Assembly (NCBI GenBank): GCA_024227975.1
Contig: JAAETV010000156.1
Span: 1-53,791, forward strand
From: Actinomycetes bacterium
GTDB taxonomy: Bacteria > Actinomycetota > Acidimicrobiia > Acidimicrobiales > SZUA-35
Direction: 5' to 3'
DNA: 53,791 nucleotides
Under the pieces are notes generated by a model. The model was not told where the DNA came from, made no database searches, and saw nothing but the letters and a program-made list of their open reading frames with translations. The translations under genes were made by a program, and so were the position numbers. Positions 26,749 through 35,015 of the stretch are shown piece after piece (positions within the stretch are counted from its first letter, which is position 1; each line of letters opens with the position of its first letter).

Positions 26749-28430
26749 TGGCGGGTACCGGGAAGGCTCACCTCCGACAGGCTGAGGACACCCTGCTACG
26801 GGCCGAAGATCTGACCGTTGAGTTTCCGGTGGGGACGACGGGCGACGTCGTTCACGCTGTCAGTGGGATATCCATCGACCTGGTCGAGGGGGAGACCCTT
26901 GGTCTGGTGGGAGAGTCGGGGTGTGGGAAGTCGACGACGGGCAAGGCCATCATGCAGGTCCCCCAGCCGACCTCGGGCTCGGTCGTCTTGGACCAGACAG
27001 AGCTGACCAGCCTCGACGATGAGTCGATGCGACGGACTCGGCCTGTGCTCCAGATGATCTTCCAGGATCCGATCTCGGCCTTGAACCCCCGTCGGACTGT
27101 GCGCGACATCATCGGTGAGCCACTGATGGTGTGGTGGGAAGAGGAAGACGGTCGTCCCCCGACCTCGATCTGGTTCGAACAGTTCGGCCAGCTCTTCCAG
27201 AAGGTGGCCGGGTTCATCACCAAGCCTCTGCGCTACCTGGTGCCCCTCGGCGGGCTAGCCATGGTGTTGTGGATCGTCAGCGAGGCGGCCGAGGAGCGTC
27301 GTTTCGAGGACCAGTTGGGCTGGACCCAGGTACCGGCCCAGATCATCGGCTTCCCCGTTCTGGCTATTGCCATCGTCATTGTGACCATCCTGTTGATGAT
27401 GGGAGTGGTATGGCTGACACTGGCCGTGATCGTGCCCTTCGGGGTTGTATCGAAGGTCCTAGGACAGGTCTCGACGGCGGCCGGATTGGCGGCCGCCGCC
27501 TTCGCCTTCGCCGTCTCGGTCTTCATGGTGTGGCGGACCTGGAATAGTTTCGTTGGAACACCGGTGATGATCCTGCGAGCGGTGATGATCCTGGTGGCCG
27601 CCGTCGTTGGAGCCTGGTTCGTTGCCTCCTTGGTGCAGCCGAGCCGGGCCGGTGCGTCTGGTATTGCCGCCGCCCTGGTAGCCATCTTCGGACTCGAGTT
27701 GTTCTATATCTCCGGCCTCGACGGGGTTCCGAAGCTTCTGGTGCTGATTGCCTCGGCGGCCGTGGACTTCGGCCTCTTCTGGTTGGTGCGACGCCAGCTG
27801 GCTGTTCGTCATGAGGAGTTGCAGGAGCGGGCCGAGCCCAGGGTGCGCGAGATGCTGGAGACGGTCGGCATCAACCCCGACAACGCCCTCGACCGAAAGC
27901 CCTTCGAGTTCTCTGGCGGTCAGGCTCAACGCTTGTCGATTGCCCGAGCCCTCATCATGAATCCCAAGGTGATCATCTGCGACGAGCCCGTCTCCGCCCT
28001 CGACGTGTCGGTTCAGGCTCAGATCCTCAACCTGTTGGAGGACATGAAGGAACGGTACGGCCTGACCCTTGTCTTCATCGCTCACGACCTGGCCGTGGTC
28101 AAGAATGTCAGCGATCGGGTGGCCGTCATGTACCTGGGGAAGATCTGCGAGGTAGCCGACCCCGACGTGCTCTACGCCTCGCCCGCTCACCCCTACTCCC
28201 AGCTCCTGCTGGCGGCCATCCCCCACCCAGATCCTCTCATCAAGGCTCGCGCCATGGAGGGGGCAGCCGATCTGCCATCGCCCATCAACCCGCCGAGCGG
28301 GTGCCGCTTCCGTACCCGGTGCGCCCTGGCCCAGGACCGTTGTGCTGAGGAGGAACCGAGCATACGACAGGTGGCCGAGGACCAGTATGTGGCCTGCCAC
28401 TTCCCCCTTGTCGGAGAGGTTGCCCCGTGA
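26748..28430 (+). CDS. DppF/OppF-type ATPase with an inserted multi-helix membrane domain (system 2)
   Basis: ATPase of importer 2, 560 residues instead of the usual 330-360. Residues 1-126 are an ordinary N-terminal half: Walker A GESGCGKST (55-63), Q-loop MIFQDPISALNP (Gln 106) and TVRDIIGEPLMVWW. Residues about 127-358 are an insertion with hydrophobic segments near 161-178, 197-219, 221-237, 243-262, 273-296, 303-320 and 328-347. Homology resumes at REMLETVGINPDN, with signature FSGGQAQRLSIARAL (388-402), Walker B VIICDEPVSALDVS (Glu 413), His 446 and the four-cysteine C-terminus. Both ATPase halves must be cytoplasmic, so an even number of crossings is needed; segments 2-7 as six helices, with the first interfacial, fits best. 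The frame is unbroken. Confidence 0.9.
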   Translation: MAGTGKAHLRQAEDTLLRAEDLTVEFPVGTTGDVVHAVSGISIDLVEGETLGLVGESGCGKSTTGKAIMQVPQPTSGSVVLDQTELTSLDDESMRRTRPVLQMIFQDPISALNPRRTVRDIIGEPLMVWWEEEDGRPPTSIWFEQFGQLFQKVAGFITKPLRYLVPLGGLAMVLWIVSEAAEERRFEDQLGWTQVPAQIIGFPVLAIAIVIVTILLMMGVVWLTLAVIVPFGVVSKVLGQVSTAAGLAAAAFAFAVSVFMVWRTWNSFVGTPVMILRAVMILVAAVVGAWFVASLVQPSRAGASGIAAALVAIFGLELFYISGLDGVPKLLVLIASAAVDFGLFWLVRRQLAVRHEELQERAEPRVREMLETVGINPDNALDRKPFEFSGGQAQRLSIARALIMNPKVIICDEPVSALDVSVQAQILNLLEDMKERYGLTLVFIAHDLAVVKNVSDRVAVMYLGKICEVADPDVLYASPAHPYSQLLLAAIPHPDPLIKARAMEGAADLPSPINPPSGCRFRTRCALAQDRCAEEEPSIRQVAEDQYVACHFPLVGEVAP

Positions 28431-29542
28431 GCGACGACTCGGCCTCGCCCCCCTCGGCGAGCCCTCTCATGGGCCAACCCGAGCCATCCGATGAGACGAT
28501 CCTCGAGGTGAGGAACCTCACCACCGAATTCGCAACGCCGGCGGGTCCTCTGACTGCGGTCGACGACGTCTCGTTTTCACTGCGACGGGGCAAAGCCCTC
28601 GGCCTGGTCGGTGAATCTGGTTCGGGGAAGAGTGTGACGGCCCGATCGGTCATGCGCCTCCTGCCCAAGACCAATGTGTTGACCAGCGGCGAGGTGACGA
28701 TCAACGGGATCGACATGATGGGCTTGTCGGCCCGGGAGCTGCGTGACATCTGGGGTCCTGAGGTGGCCATGGTGTTCCAGGATCCGCTTGGTTCGCTCAA
28801 CCCGGTCATGAAGATCGGCCAGCAGGTGGCCGAAGGGTTGCGGGTTCACCACAATGCTTCGAAGCGGGAGGCCAGGGCCAGTGCCTTGAGCCTGCTTCAT
28901 AGTGTTGGGATCCCCTCGCCCGAGACCAGGATCGATGAGTACCCTCATCAGCTGTCGGGTGGTATGCGACAACGGGTCGTGATCGCCATTGCCCTGGCCT
29001 GCGGGCCCAAGCTCCTGATCGCCGACGAACCGACGACGGCACTGGATGTGACCGTCCAGGCCCAGATCCTCGATCTGTTGCAGGACCAGCAGCGGGAGCG
29101 GTTCATGCCCCTGGTTCTCATCACCCACGATCTTGGCGTTGTCGCCGGTCGGACCGACGAGGTGATCGTGATGTACGCGGGGCGGATCATGGAACGGGCC
29201 TCGACCTCGATCCTGTTCCGCGACATGAAGATGCCCTATACCGAGGCCCTGTTCCGCTCGATCCCCAAGGTCGAGTATCCGAGCCACACCCGGCTGGCCA
29301 TCATCCCCGGGCGGCCCCCGAACATGGTCGATCCGCCGGTTGGCTGCAAATTCGCGGCCCGTTGCCGCTACGCCCAGGTTCGCTGTTTCGAGGAGGAGCC
29401 GGAGCTGACGCCGGCTGTCGACCAGGATCACGTCTACCGCTGCTTCTACCCGGTGGGCAGTCCCGAAGGCACCGAGGCACTGGAGTCGAATATCGCCAGC
29501 GGCCGTCTCAACCCCGAAGGTGAGCTCGTCGGTCTGTCCTAG
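28427..29542 (+). CDS. Peptide ABC importer ATPase, DppD/OppD type (system 2)
   Basis: Partner ATPase of importer 2, 371 residues, of ordinary architecture. A disordered N-terminal tail of about 20 residues precedes the core, which has Walker [11 protein letters not shown]-loop [13 protein letters not shown], signature [15 protein letters not shown], Walker [17 protein letters not shown] and H-loop [15 protein letters not shown]. The C-terminal extension has [12 protein letters not shown] and a four-cysteine cluster beginning CKFAARC. GTG 28427 overlaps the preceding stop by 4 bp. It lacks any membrane insertion, so only one of the two ATPases in this transporter is altered. Confidence 0.93.
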   Translation: MSDDSASPPSASPLMGQPEPSDETILEVRNLTTEFATPAGPLTAVDDVSFSLRRGKALGLVGESGSGKSVTARSVMRLLPKTNVLTSGEVTINGIDMMGLSARELRDIWGPEVAMVFQDPLGSLNPVMKIGQQVAEGLRVHHNASKREARASALSLLHSVGIPSPETRIDEYPHQLSGGMRQRVVIAIALACGPKLLIADEPTTALDVTVQAQILDLLQDQQRERFMPLVLITHDLGVVAGRTDEVIVMYAGRIMERASTSILFRDMKMPYTEALFRSIPKVEYPSHTRLAIIPGRPPNMVDPPVGCKFAARCRYAQVRCFEEEPELTPAVDQDHVYRCFYPVGSPEGTEALESNIASGRLNPEGELVGLS

Positions 29543-29607
29543 CTTCGGAGGTGCGCCGATGAGCAACCCGAAGGGGTGCCGGACACCGACCCGGTAGAAC
29601 GATGCCG

Positions 29608-29626
29608 GGCAACCCTCTGGGTTGCC
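29608..29626. terminator. Hairpin between convergent ABC operon and tlyA
   Basis: GGCAACCC (29608-29615) and GGGTTGCC (29619-29626) form a perfect 8-bp GC-rich stem with a three-base loop. It lies 65 bp after the last gene of operon 2 and 16 bp before the stop of the convergent tlyA gene. No T run follows on either strand. Confidence 0.55.
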
Positions 29627-29642
29627 GCAAACCGAGCGGTCC

Positions 29643-30416
29643 CTATTCGCTGGACCCCCTAGGGGGTGGCAACACTGGGGGTGCGGTTTGCTGGGGGAGC
29701 TGGAGCCAGCGGGCGTGGATGAAGAACTCGACCGCGCCACGGTGGCCGGTTACGACTGAATCCATCCAGCCGATGATGTCCCAGCCGACCTCACTCAGGC
29801 CCTGGGCCGCCAATTCGACCGCCTGCCGCAGCTCATCGGGGTCAATGGGGAGGCTGGCCGTTGCCAACTCGAACATGGGCTTGACCAGACCGACAAAGTC
29901 GGTGCCCGGTTTCGGGACCTGATTGTCGGCCAGTTGGCGGCCGACCTCTCGCAGAGCGAGCTTGGTCACGTCGCACACGATGATTGCGGGGTGAATCCCG
30001 CCGAGCAGATCGGGGGTGACGGTGGCGAGGTTGGTCCGCTCCAGCGACACCACTCGATCGTCCTGACGGAGCGAGCCCAGCAGCTGCCCGTGCCCCACAT
30101 CGATGGCGAACACATGGGCTGCACCCCGATCGAGCAGGGCCTGGGTGAACCCTCCCGTGCAGGCACCGAGATCCACGGCTACCGCATCGGTGGGGTCGAT
30201 CCCGAAGTGGTCGAGGGCGGGGGTGAGCTTGCGGACCCCCTGGAGGGTGGTCGGCGCCTTCACCACGATCCGAGCGTCGGGCAGGACCTGCGACGCCGGA
30301 TTGGTCACGATGACCCCATCGACCAGAACCCGCTGCTCTTCCAGAGCCAGCTCCGGATCAATCACCGGGGGATCCATCTTGGTCAGGCGCCGAAGCAACG
30401 GGACTCGTCTGGCCAC
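29643..30416 (-). CDS. tlyA: TlyA-family rRNA 2'-O-methyltransferase
   Basis: Ribosomal RNA ribose methyltransferase of 257 residues, the type whose mycobacterial member modifies 16S and 23S rRNA and confers capreomycin sensitivity. The N-terminal 65 residues form an S4-like RNA-binding domain, somewhat degenerate (EEQRVLVDGVIVTNPASQV). The FtsJ-like domain has SAM motif I VDLGACTGGFTQALL, then AIDVGHGQLLGSLRQD and VVSLERTNLATV, which are characteristic of TlyA. A proline-rich tail contains a DNA palindrome, ACCCCCTAGGGGGT, at 29654-29667. The gene is preceded on its own strand by a 25-bp tandem repeat array. Confidence 0.9.
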   Translation of the reverse strand: MARRVPLLRRLTKMDPPVIDPELALEEQRVLVDGVIVTNPASQVLPDARIVVKAPTTLQGVRKLTPALDHFGIDPTDAVAVDLGACTGGFTQALLDRGAAHVFAIDVGHGQLLGSLRQDDRVVSLERTNLATVTPDLLGGIHPAIIVCDVTKLALREVGRQLADNQVPKPGTDFVGLVKPMFELATASLPIDPDELRQAVELAAQGLSEVGWDIIGWMDSVVTGHRGAVEFFIHARWLQLPQQTAPPVLPPPRGSSE

Positions 30417-30426
30417 GCAGACACCT

Positions 30427-30576
30427 TGACCCAGCGGCCTTCAGCCGTCAATGACCCAGCGGCCTTCAGCCGTCAATGACCCACCGGCCTTCAGCCGTCG
30501 AGGACCCGCTGGCCTTCAGCCGTCAACGACCCGCCGGTCTTCAGCCGTCAATGACCCACCGGTCCTTGGTCGTCGA
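30427..30576. repeat. Six-copy 25-bp tandem repeat upstream of tlyA
   Basis: Six adjacent 25-bp units begin at 30427, 30452, 30477, 30502, 30527 and 30552. The first two are identical, the next three vary at one to four positions, and the last is the most diverged. Each unit starts TGACCC and contains GGCCTTCAGCCGTC; unit junctions read GTCAATGACCC. Read on the minus strand, most units begin TTGACGG and contain the small stem CGGC/GCCG. The array ends 11 bp upstream of the tlyA start codon on its coding strand, so it must form its leader or promoter region. Confidence 0.9.
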
Positions 30577-30616
30577 ATCCTGATCAGGAGGATACGGCGA
30601 GTAGCGGCTCCGCTGG

Positions 30617-31709
30617 TCATCCAGTTCGGCTGCGCTTGTTGTGGGCGTTGTGGATGATGGCAGTCGTGATCCACGACAGATCAGTGAGGCGGCCACCGTC
30701 GATTGGTTCGAGTGTCGTGAACTCGCTGACCTTCTGACGGGTGTGCCAGTAGAGACGGTTGACACTCCCGCTGGAGTGCTCGACGGTGGCTGGTTCCGCG
30801 GCCGGTGTCCTGAACAGGAAGCCACCCTCGTGGGGTTCGACGCTCCAACGACTGGGGGAGTGGCCGCCGTCGTGGATCACCTGGTGGTGGAAGGAACAGA
30901 GAAGGATCAGGTTGCCCAGCTCCGTCGGCCCCCCGTGGAGCCAGTGGACGACATGATGGGCGTGAAGCCCTCGGGTTGTCGCACAGCCCGGGAACTGGCA
31001 CATGCCGTTTTCTCTCAGTTCGAGTGCTGTGCGTATCCGCTTGGGTACCACCCTTGACTCCCGCCCGATGGAGAGCGGCTTTCCACTGTCGTCGGTGAGG
31101 GCCAGGTTCACTCGGCAGTCACAGGCCAACCGCTCCACAACCGACCTACGCTTGTCGCCGACCGGGCTCGCCGGCACCGCGGCCACCACCACCACCACCA
31201 CCACCACCACCACCACCGCTGCTGCCATCGCCACCGTTGTCATCTCGGTTGCGATTCACAGACCCGATTGAGTTGGGCCGCGGTCGACGCACGGGCAATA
31301 TCCAACAGGTCTGACTCGGAGCCGATCGTTGCCGCCCGGGTGATAGCCCGTGCCTTCGAGTACGACAGTGCTCCATCGGCAACTCAGCCCGGATCAGTGG
31401 CAGGTGCTCCAGAGCCCGGGCCACTCGGACTTGCTCCCTGGCCGCCGGGAAGGACATGCCGTACTTCCAGTTCAGCCAGTGGGCGGCTGACCGGCACTCC
31501 CACACTCGCCACCCCTTCCGGCGATCGTAGGCGGCCAACCACTCGAGCCAACGGGCTTCGCCCGCAGCCAGATGGGGCGCCATCGAAACCAGCTCCATCT
31601 CGAGCCGCTCCAGTGGAACCTCGTCCACGGGAATCTCCCCTACCACTGCGATCTCTACCCCGAGAACATTGGCGTCGGCATTGGGGGCGCCGCTGCCTGC
31701 ATCGGCCAA
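30617..31709 (-). pseudogene. Broken DUF222/HNH endonuclease-family gene
   Basis: Three pieces of one gene lie in three reading frames. The start (ATG 31709) gives the DUF222 N-terminus, with ARWLEWLAAYDRRKGW and SAAHWLNWKYGMSFPAARE. Near 31390 one base appears lost: shifting frame there restores the expected ADGALSYSKARAITRAAT and AAQLNRV, which then meets a TGA near 31240. The C-terminal piece (30617-31243) has a normal HNH domain with CQFPGCATTRGLHAHHVVHW and LCSFHHQVIHDGG. A (CCA)n run covers the join, and the middle of the family is missing. The HNH fragment could still be translated alone, but a decayed gene of the mycobacterial 13E12-like family is more likely. Confidence 0.8.
31183..31217. 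repeat. CCA/TGG trinucleotide repeat
   Basis: About eleven uninterrupted CCA units (TGG on the other strand) lie in the middle of the broken DUF222/HNH gene. In one minus-strand frame it reads as poly-valine and in another as poly-glycine. It is the longest pure triplet run noticed in the window and sits exactly at the frame change. Confidence 0.85.
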
Positions 31710-31937
31710 GGCGGCATCGGCGCCATCCCCGTGGCCAGTTCCTGTTGATGTGGATCGTGCTTCCTTACCGTGTCCACCAATCTCCTCGTCGGCTCGGAGG
31801 CCAGTCTTCCCTCCCCCTGTGACAGTGAGCGCTCGATGATCCTGAGGGCCCGGGCGGAAGTCGAGCCGGTCAGCCCGCAGCCAGATCCGCTAGCGTCGGC
31901 GGTGGTGAACGATCTGAAGATCCAGACCTGAGTACCG

Positions 31938-33125
31938 GTGCGAACGTTCTCCGTCCACGAACGACGAGCACGGCTCGGGCTCCGTCATGGCTTGATCGAT
32001 GGCTTCTCGTCAGTAGACGAGGCCGTGAGGGCCGTAGTTGTCCTGCATGCCACTGATCCGGCGTCGGTCTTCTTGTCGGCCATGGCTCGGCTGGCGGAGC
32101 CCTCGATCGAGATTGTCGGGCGTGCCCTCTACGGTGAGCGGTCGGTGGTCCGTGTTCTGGCCATGAGGCGGACCTTGTTCGTTTGCCCCGTCTCATTCCT
32201 GGAAGTTGTCGAACGGTCGTCGTCGGACGATGTCGCCGCCCGGGAGCGGCCCCGCCTGGAGAAGGCCATGGTCGACTCCGGTTTCGACGACCCTGCCGGA
32301 TGGATGGCCACGGCTGCCGACGAGATCGTGGGAGTGTTGGCGGGCCGGGGTGTCGGGGCCAGGACATTGACCGCCGAGGTGCCGATGTTGGCAACCAAGA
32401 TCCGGTTGGGCGCAGGAACGAAGTGGGAGACCGAGGTCGGGGCCACGTCGAGGATGCTCGGCCAGCTGGCTATGGAGGGGATCCTGATCCGGGGCCGTCC
32501 ATCCGGTGATTGGACCGGTCGCCAATACGCCTGGCACCTCCGTTCCGACTGGCTTGGCCAGTCCTCTTCTGGCTCGGAGGGGGAGGGACGGGACTCGATG
32601 ACGAAGGAGGAAGCGTCGGTCGAGCTGGTGCGGTGCTGGCTGGCGAGGTTCGGACCGGGCACCTTCGACGATCTCAAGTGGTGGACGGGATGGCGGGTCT
32701 CCCAGCTCCGTCCGGCCCTGGCCGAGCTCGATGTCGTCGAGGTCGATCTCGATGGCGAGGTCGGGCTGGTCCTGGCCGATGACCTGGACCCGACAACACC
32801 GGTGGAACCCTGGGCCGCTCTTCTGCCCTCGCTCGATCCGACCCCCATGGGCTGGAAGGACCGACGTTGGTACCTCGGTCCGCACCAGCCTGAGTTGTTC
32901 GATCGCAACGGCAATATTGGACCAACGGTCTGGGTCGATGGGCGGATCGTAGGGGGCTGGGCTCAACGCCCAGACGGTGAGGTTGTGACCAAGCTGCTCG
33001 AAGACGTAGACGCCGATCGGGCCGCCCTCATCGGGGCCAAGGTGGAGCGGCTCCAGCATCTCTTGGCCGACACGGTGGTCAAGCCGAGCTTCCGCACCCC
33101 ACTCCTACGCACCCTGTCCGAGTAG
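31938..33125 (+). CDS. AlkZ/YcaQ-like winged-helix DNA-binding protein
   Basis: A 395-residue protein of the winged-helix HTH_42 (DUF1006) superfamily, which includes the DNA glycosylases AlkZ and YcaQ. Supporting stretches are ATDPASVFLSAMARL, ERSVVRVLAMRRTLFVCP, MLGQLAMEGILIRGRP and AWLLPSLDPTPMGWKDR-like LLPSLDPTPMGWKDRRWY. AlkZ catalysis uses a QxQ motif; the equivalent place here reads LHATD (His-Ala-Thr), so glycosylase activity is uncertain. A GTG at 31938 is the start. It is not in an obvious operon; the broken HNH gene lies upstream on the other strand. Confidence 0.75.
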   Translation: MRTFSVHERRARLGLRHGLIDGFSSVDEAVRAVVVLHATDPASVFLSAMARLAEPSIEIVGRALYGERSVVRVLAMRRTLFVCPVSFLEVVERSSSDDVAARERPRLEKAMVDSGFDDPAGWMATAADEIVGVLAGRGVGARTLTAEVPMLATKIRLGAGTKWETEVGATSRMLGQLAMEGILIRGRPSGDWTGRQYAWHLRSDWLGQSSSGSEGEGRDSMTKEEASVELVRCWLARFGPGTFDDLKWWTGWRVSQLRPALAELDVVEVDLDGEVGLVLADDLDPTTPVEPWAALLPSLDPTPMGWKDRRWYLGPHQPELFDRNGNIGPTVWVDGRIVGGWAQRPDGEVVTKLLEDVDADRAALIGAKVERLQHLLADTVVKPSFRTPLLRTLSE

Positions 33126-33201
33126 ACCGATCGGCCCGGGAGCTGGGGTCGAGAGGGACGCAGTGGTCCACCCCAAACGTCCAATTCGGTGCAGAGCCCG
33201 C

Positions 33202-34965
33202 CTACCAGTACTCCTCATAGTGAATGTTGCCGGGGCGGCGGCGCCGGTCGAGAGTGAAGCCCCGCTCGGTCAACAACTCGACCACCCCCTTCGGCTCGGG
33301 GAACGTGAGGCTCTCGTCGTCGGCCTCTTCGGTCGGGAGACCGATCATGGCGGGGTTGCCGCAGAGGAACACATGGGTCCGGTCGGCATCGATGCTCACG
33401 CCGAACTGGCTAGCGAACTCCTCGGCCGTGATCAGATCCTGGATATAGCGCTTTGGAACATCGGCTTCTCGGGTGGGAACCGGAAGGTAGTGGTAGTTGG
33501 CCCAGCGCTTCTCCAGTAGGCGGTGTTTCTCCTCATAGCCGAGGTCAGTCCACTGACGGACTGAGACCGCAGACACAATGGGACCGACGTGGCCTTTCCG
33601 GAGTAGGTCGACGATCATGGCATTGTGTGGGGCCTCTCCCGTACCCGTCGAGAGGAACACGACAGTGGCCTCGGGGTCGGTGACTGAGCCCAGCGTGTAG
33701 TGGCCAGCGACTTTCGGCCCAAGGTAGATCCGGTCCCCGGGGCGCTTGAGAGCGAGCCGAGGGGTGAGAGCGGGAGTGTTGTCTTCGGTCGGAGGGACCA
33801 AGACGATGTAGAACTCCAGCTCACGGCCAGAGGTATCGTCGGCCAGATAGCCGTGCTGGTCGAAGATTCGGCTGGAGATGGAGTAGGAGCGGCGGATCAG
33901 GCGCTCCCATCGTTCGTCGAGGTTCTTGTCCTCGGCGTCGTCGATCCGCTCCTCCCAAAACCCGAGGCCGAGCGAGGCGTACTGGCCCGGGATATGGGAG
34001 GTATCCCCCTGCTCGGGGCGGACCCGCAGGACCCAGAGGTCGGAGTGGGTTGGCTCGAACTTGGTGATGGTTGCGTTGTAGTGCTCGTCGCGCAGTTCGT
34101 CGATGGCCGAAGTGTGGCGGCGGCGGCGCTCAACGGGGGGAGCGGGTTCGGCCAGGTCGAGCTCGGGGAAGCTGTTCTGGCCGATGTCGAGCCCGATCCT
34201 CCATGGTGGCGATACTTGGCGGCCCTCCACCTCCTCGGTCCCCTCGAACCAGATCCGGTTGGTGGCCAGGGCAGCATCGGTCACGCCAACCTGGTGAGAC
34301 TTGATTGGACCGGTCGGTGGGGCGAAGACGACGTCGTCGAACTGGAGATCGGGGATGCGCCGGTCATTGAAGTAGGCCATGGGGTGGCCACCGACCTCGG
34401 CGATGGCATCGGGCCGGGAGCGGTACAAGATGGTGGCCTTGCGCTCCCGCTCCAGACGGTGGAGCATGCTCTCGGCCGCCGGTGAGAGTTTCGACGGATC
34501 AATGCCGCCGCCGGCCAAGACGACACGGCCCCCGCTGGCGCAGAGCTTGGTTGTGAGCTCAACGGCTCGATCGTTGGTCCCGACGACGAGGATGTCCTGA
34601 TCCTCGACCCGGCCTGGGATCTCGTTGACGTGGATCTGCTCGGTGCTCTCAGGCAGGGTGACGGGGGGTGTCCAACCCGCAGAGGGGGTTTGAGCCGCGA
34701 TCATCACAGCGCGGGTGGTGTAGGTCTGCTTGGATGTGACAACGATGAGCCCGCCATCATCGGCGTCGATACTGGATACGGATTCCCCGTAGCCGACGTC
34801 CAGCTGTTCGTCGCCGACCAGTTGAGGAAAGGCCACTTCGGAGCCGGACTCGACGATGCGGACGAGGCCCAGCCCGCTCCGTTGGGATGATATGGCGACC
34901 GACACCGCGGCTGAGGTGCCACCAACGATGACCAGGTTGTACGCAGCAGATGTCGCAGAGCTCAT
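33202..34965 (-). CDS. Two-part flavoprotein: disulfide-oxidoreductase-like domain fused to ferredoxin-NADP reductase
   Basis: A 587-residue protein with two dinucleotide-binding halves. Residues 1 to about 300 start YNLVIVGGTSAAVSVAISS and contain a second nucleotide turn ILVVGTNDRAVEL, like thioredoxin-reductase-type domains, but with no CxxC redox pair. Residues about 320-587 are a ferredoxin/flavodoxin-NADP reductase: FAD motif RRSYSISSRIF, NADP loop LSTGTGEAPHNAM, VFLCGNPAMIG, and an aromatic C-terminus EEYW that would stack on the flavin. The likely role is electron transfer between NAD(P)H and a ferredoxin or flavodoxin. ATG 34965 has AGGAA seven bases upstream; the longer open frame to 35250 overlaps the upstream gene. 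It follows the 35963 gene by 50 bp. Confidence 0.8.
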   Translation of the reverse strand: MSSATSAAYNLVIVGGTSAAVSVAISSQRSGLGLVRIVESGSEVAFPQLVGDEQLDVGYGESVSSIDADDGGLIVVTSKQTYTTRAVMIAAQTPSAGWTPPVTLPESTEQIHVNEIPGRVEDQDILVVGTNDRAVELTTKLCASGGRVVLAGGGIDPSKLSPAAESMLHRLERERKATILYRSRPDAIAEVGGHPMAYFNDRRIPDLQFDDVVFAPPTGPIKSHQVGVTDAALATNRIWFEGTEEVEGRQVSPPWRIGLDIGQNSFPELDLAEPAPPVERRRRHTSAIDELRDEHYNATITKFEPTHSDLWVLRVRPEQGDTSHIPGQYASLGLGFWEERIDDAEDKNLDERWERLIRRSYSISSRIFDQHGYLADDTSGRELEFYIVLVPPTEDNTPALTPRLALKRPGDRIYLGPKVAGHYTLGSVTDPEATVVFLSTGTGEAPHNAMIVDLLRKGHVGPIVSAVSVRQWTDLGYEEKHRLLEKRWANYHYLPVPTREADVPKRYIQDLITAEEFASQFGVSIDADRTHVFLCGNPAMIGLPTEEADDESLTFPEPKGVVELLTERGFTLDRRRRPGNIHYEEYW

Positions 34966-35015
34966 GTGTTGGTTCCTGTTGCTGACGAGAACGGGTGGAT
35001 TCCAGGTGTTGCTGA

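Noticed and set aside
29654..29667. Perfect palindrome ACCCCCTAGGGGGT as a terminator or operator.
   Set aside because: It lies within the coding end of tlyA and encodes a plausible proline-rich tail. The adjacent 29608-29626 hairpin is the better terminator candidate.
30427..30576. The 25-bp tandem units as a CRISPR array.
   Set aside because: Units are directly adjacent, without unique spacers, and no cas gene is present.
32193..33059. Minus-strand open frame of 288 codons opposite the AlkZ-like gene.
   Set aside because: Antisense shadow; composition is rich in Arg, Pro and His, and the plus-strand gene has recognisable family motifs.
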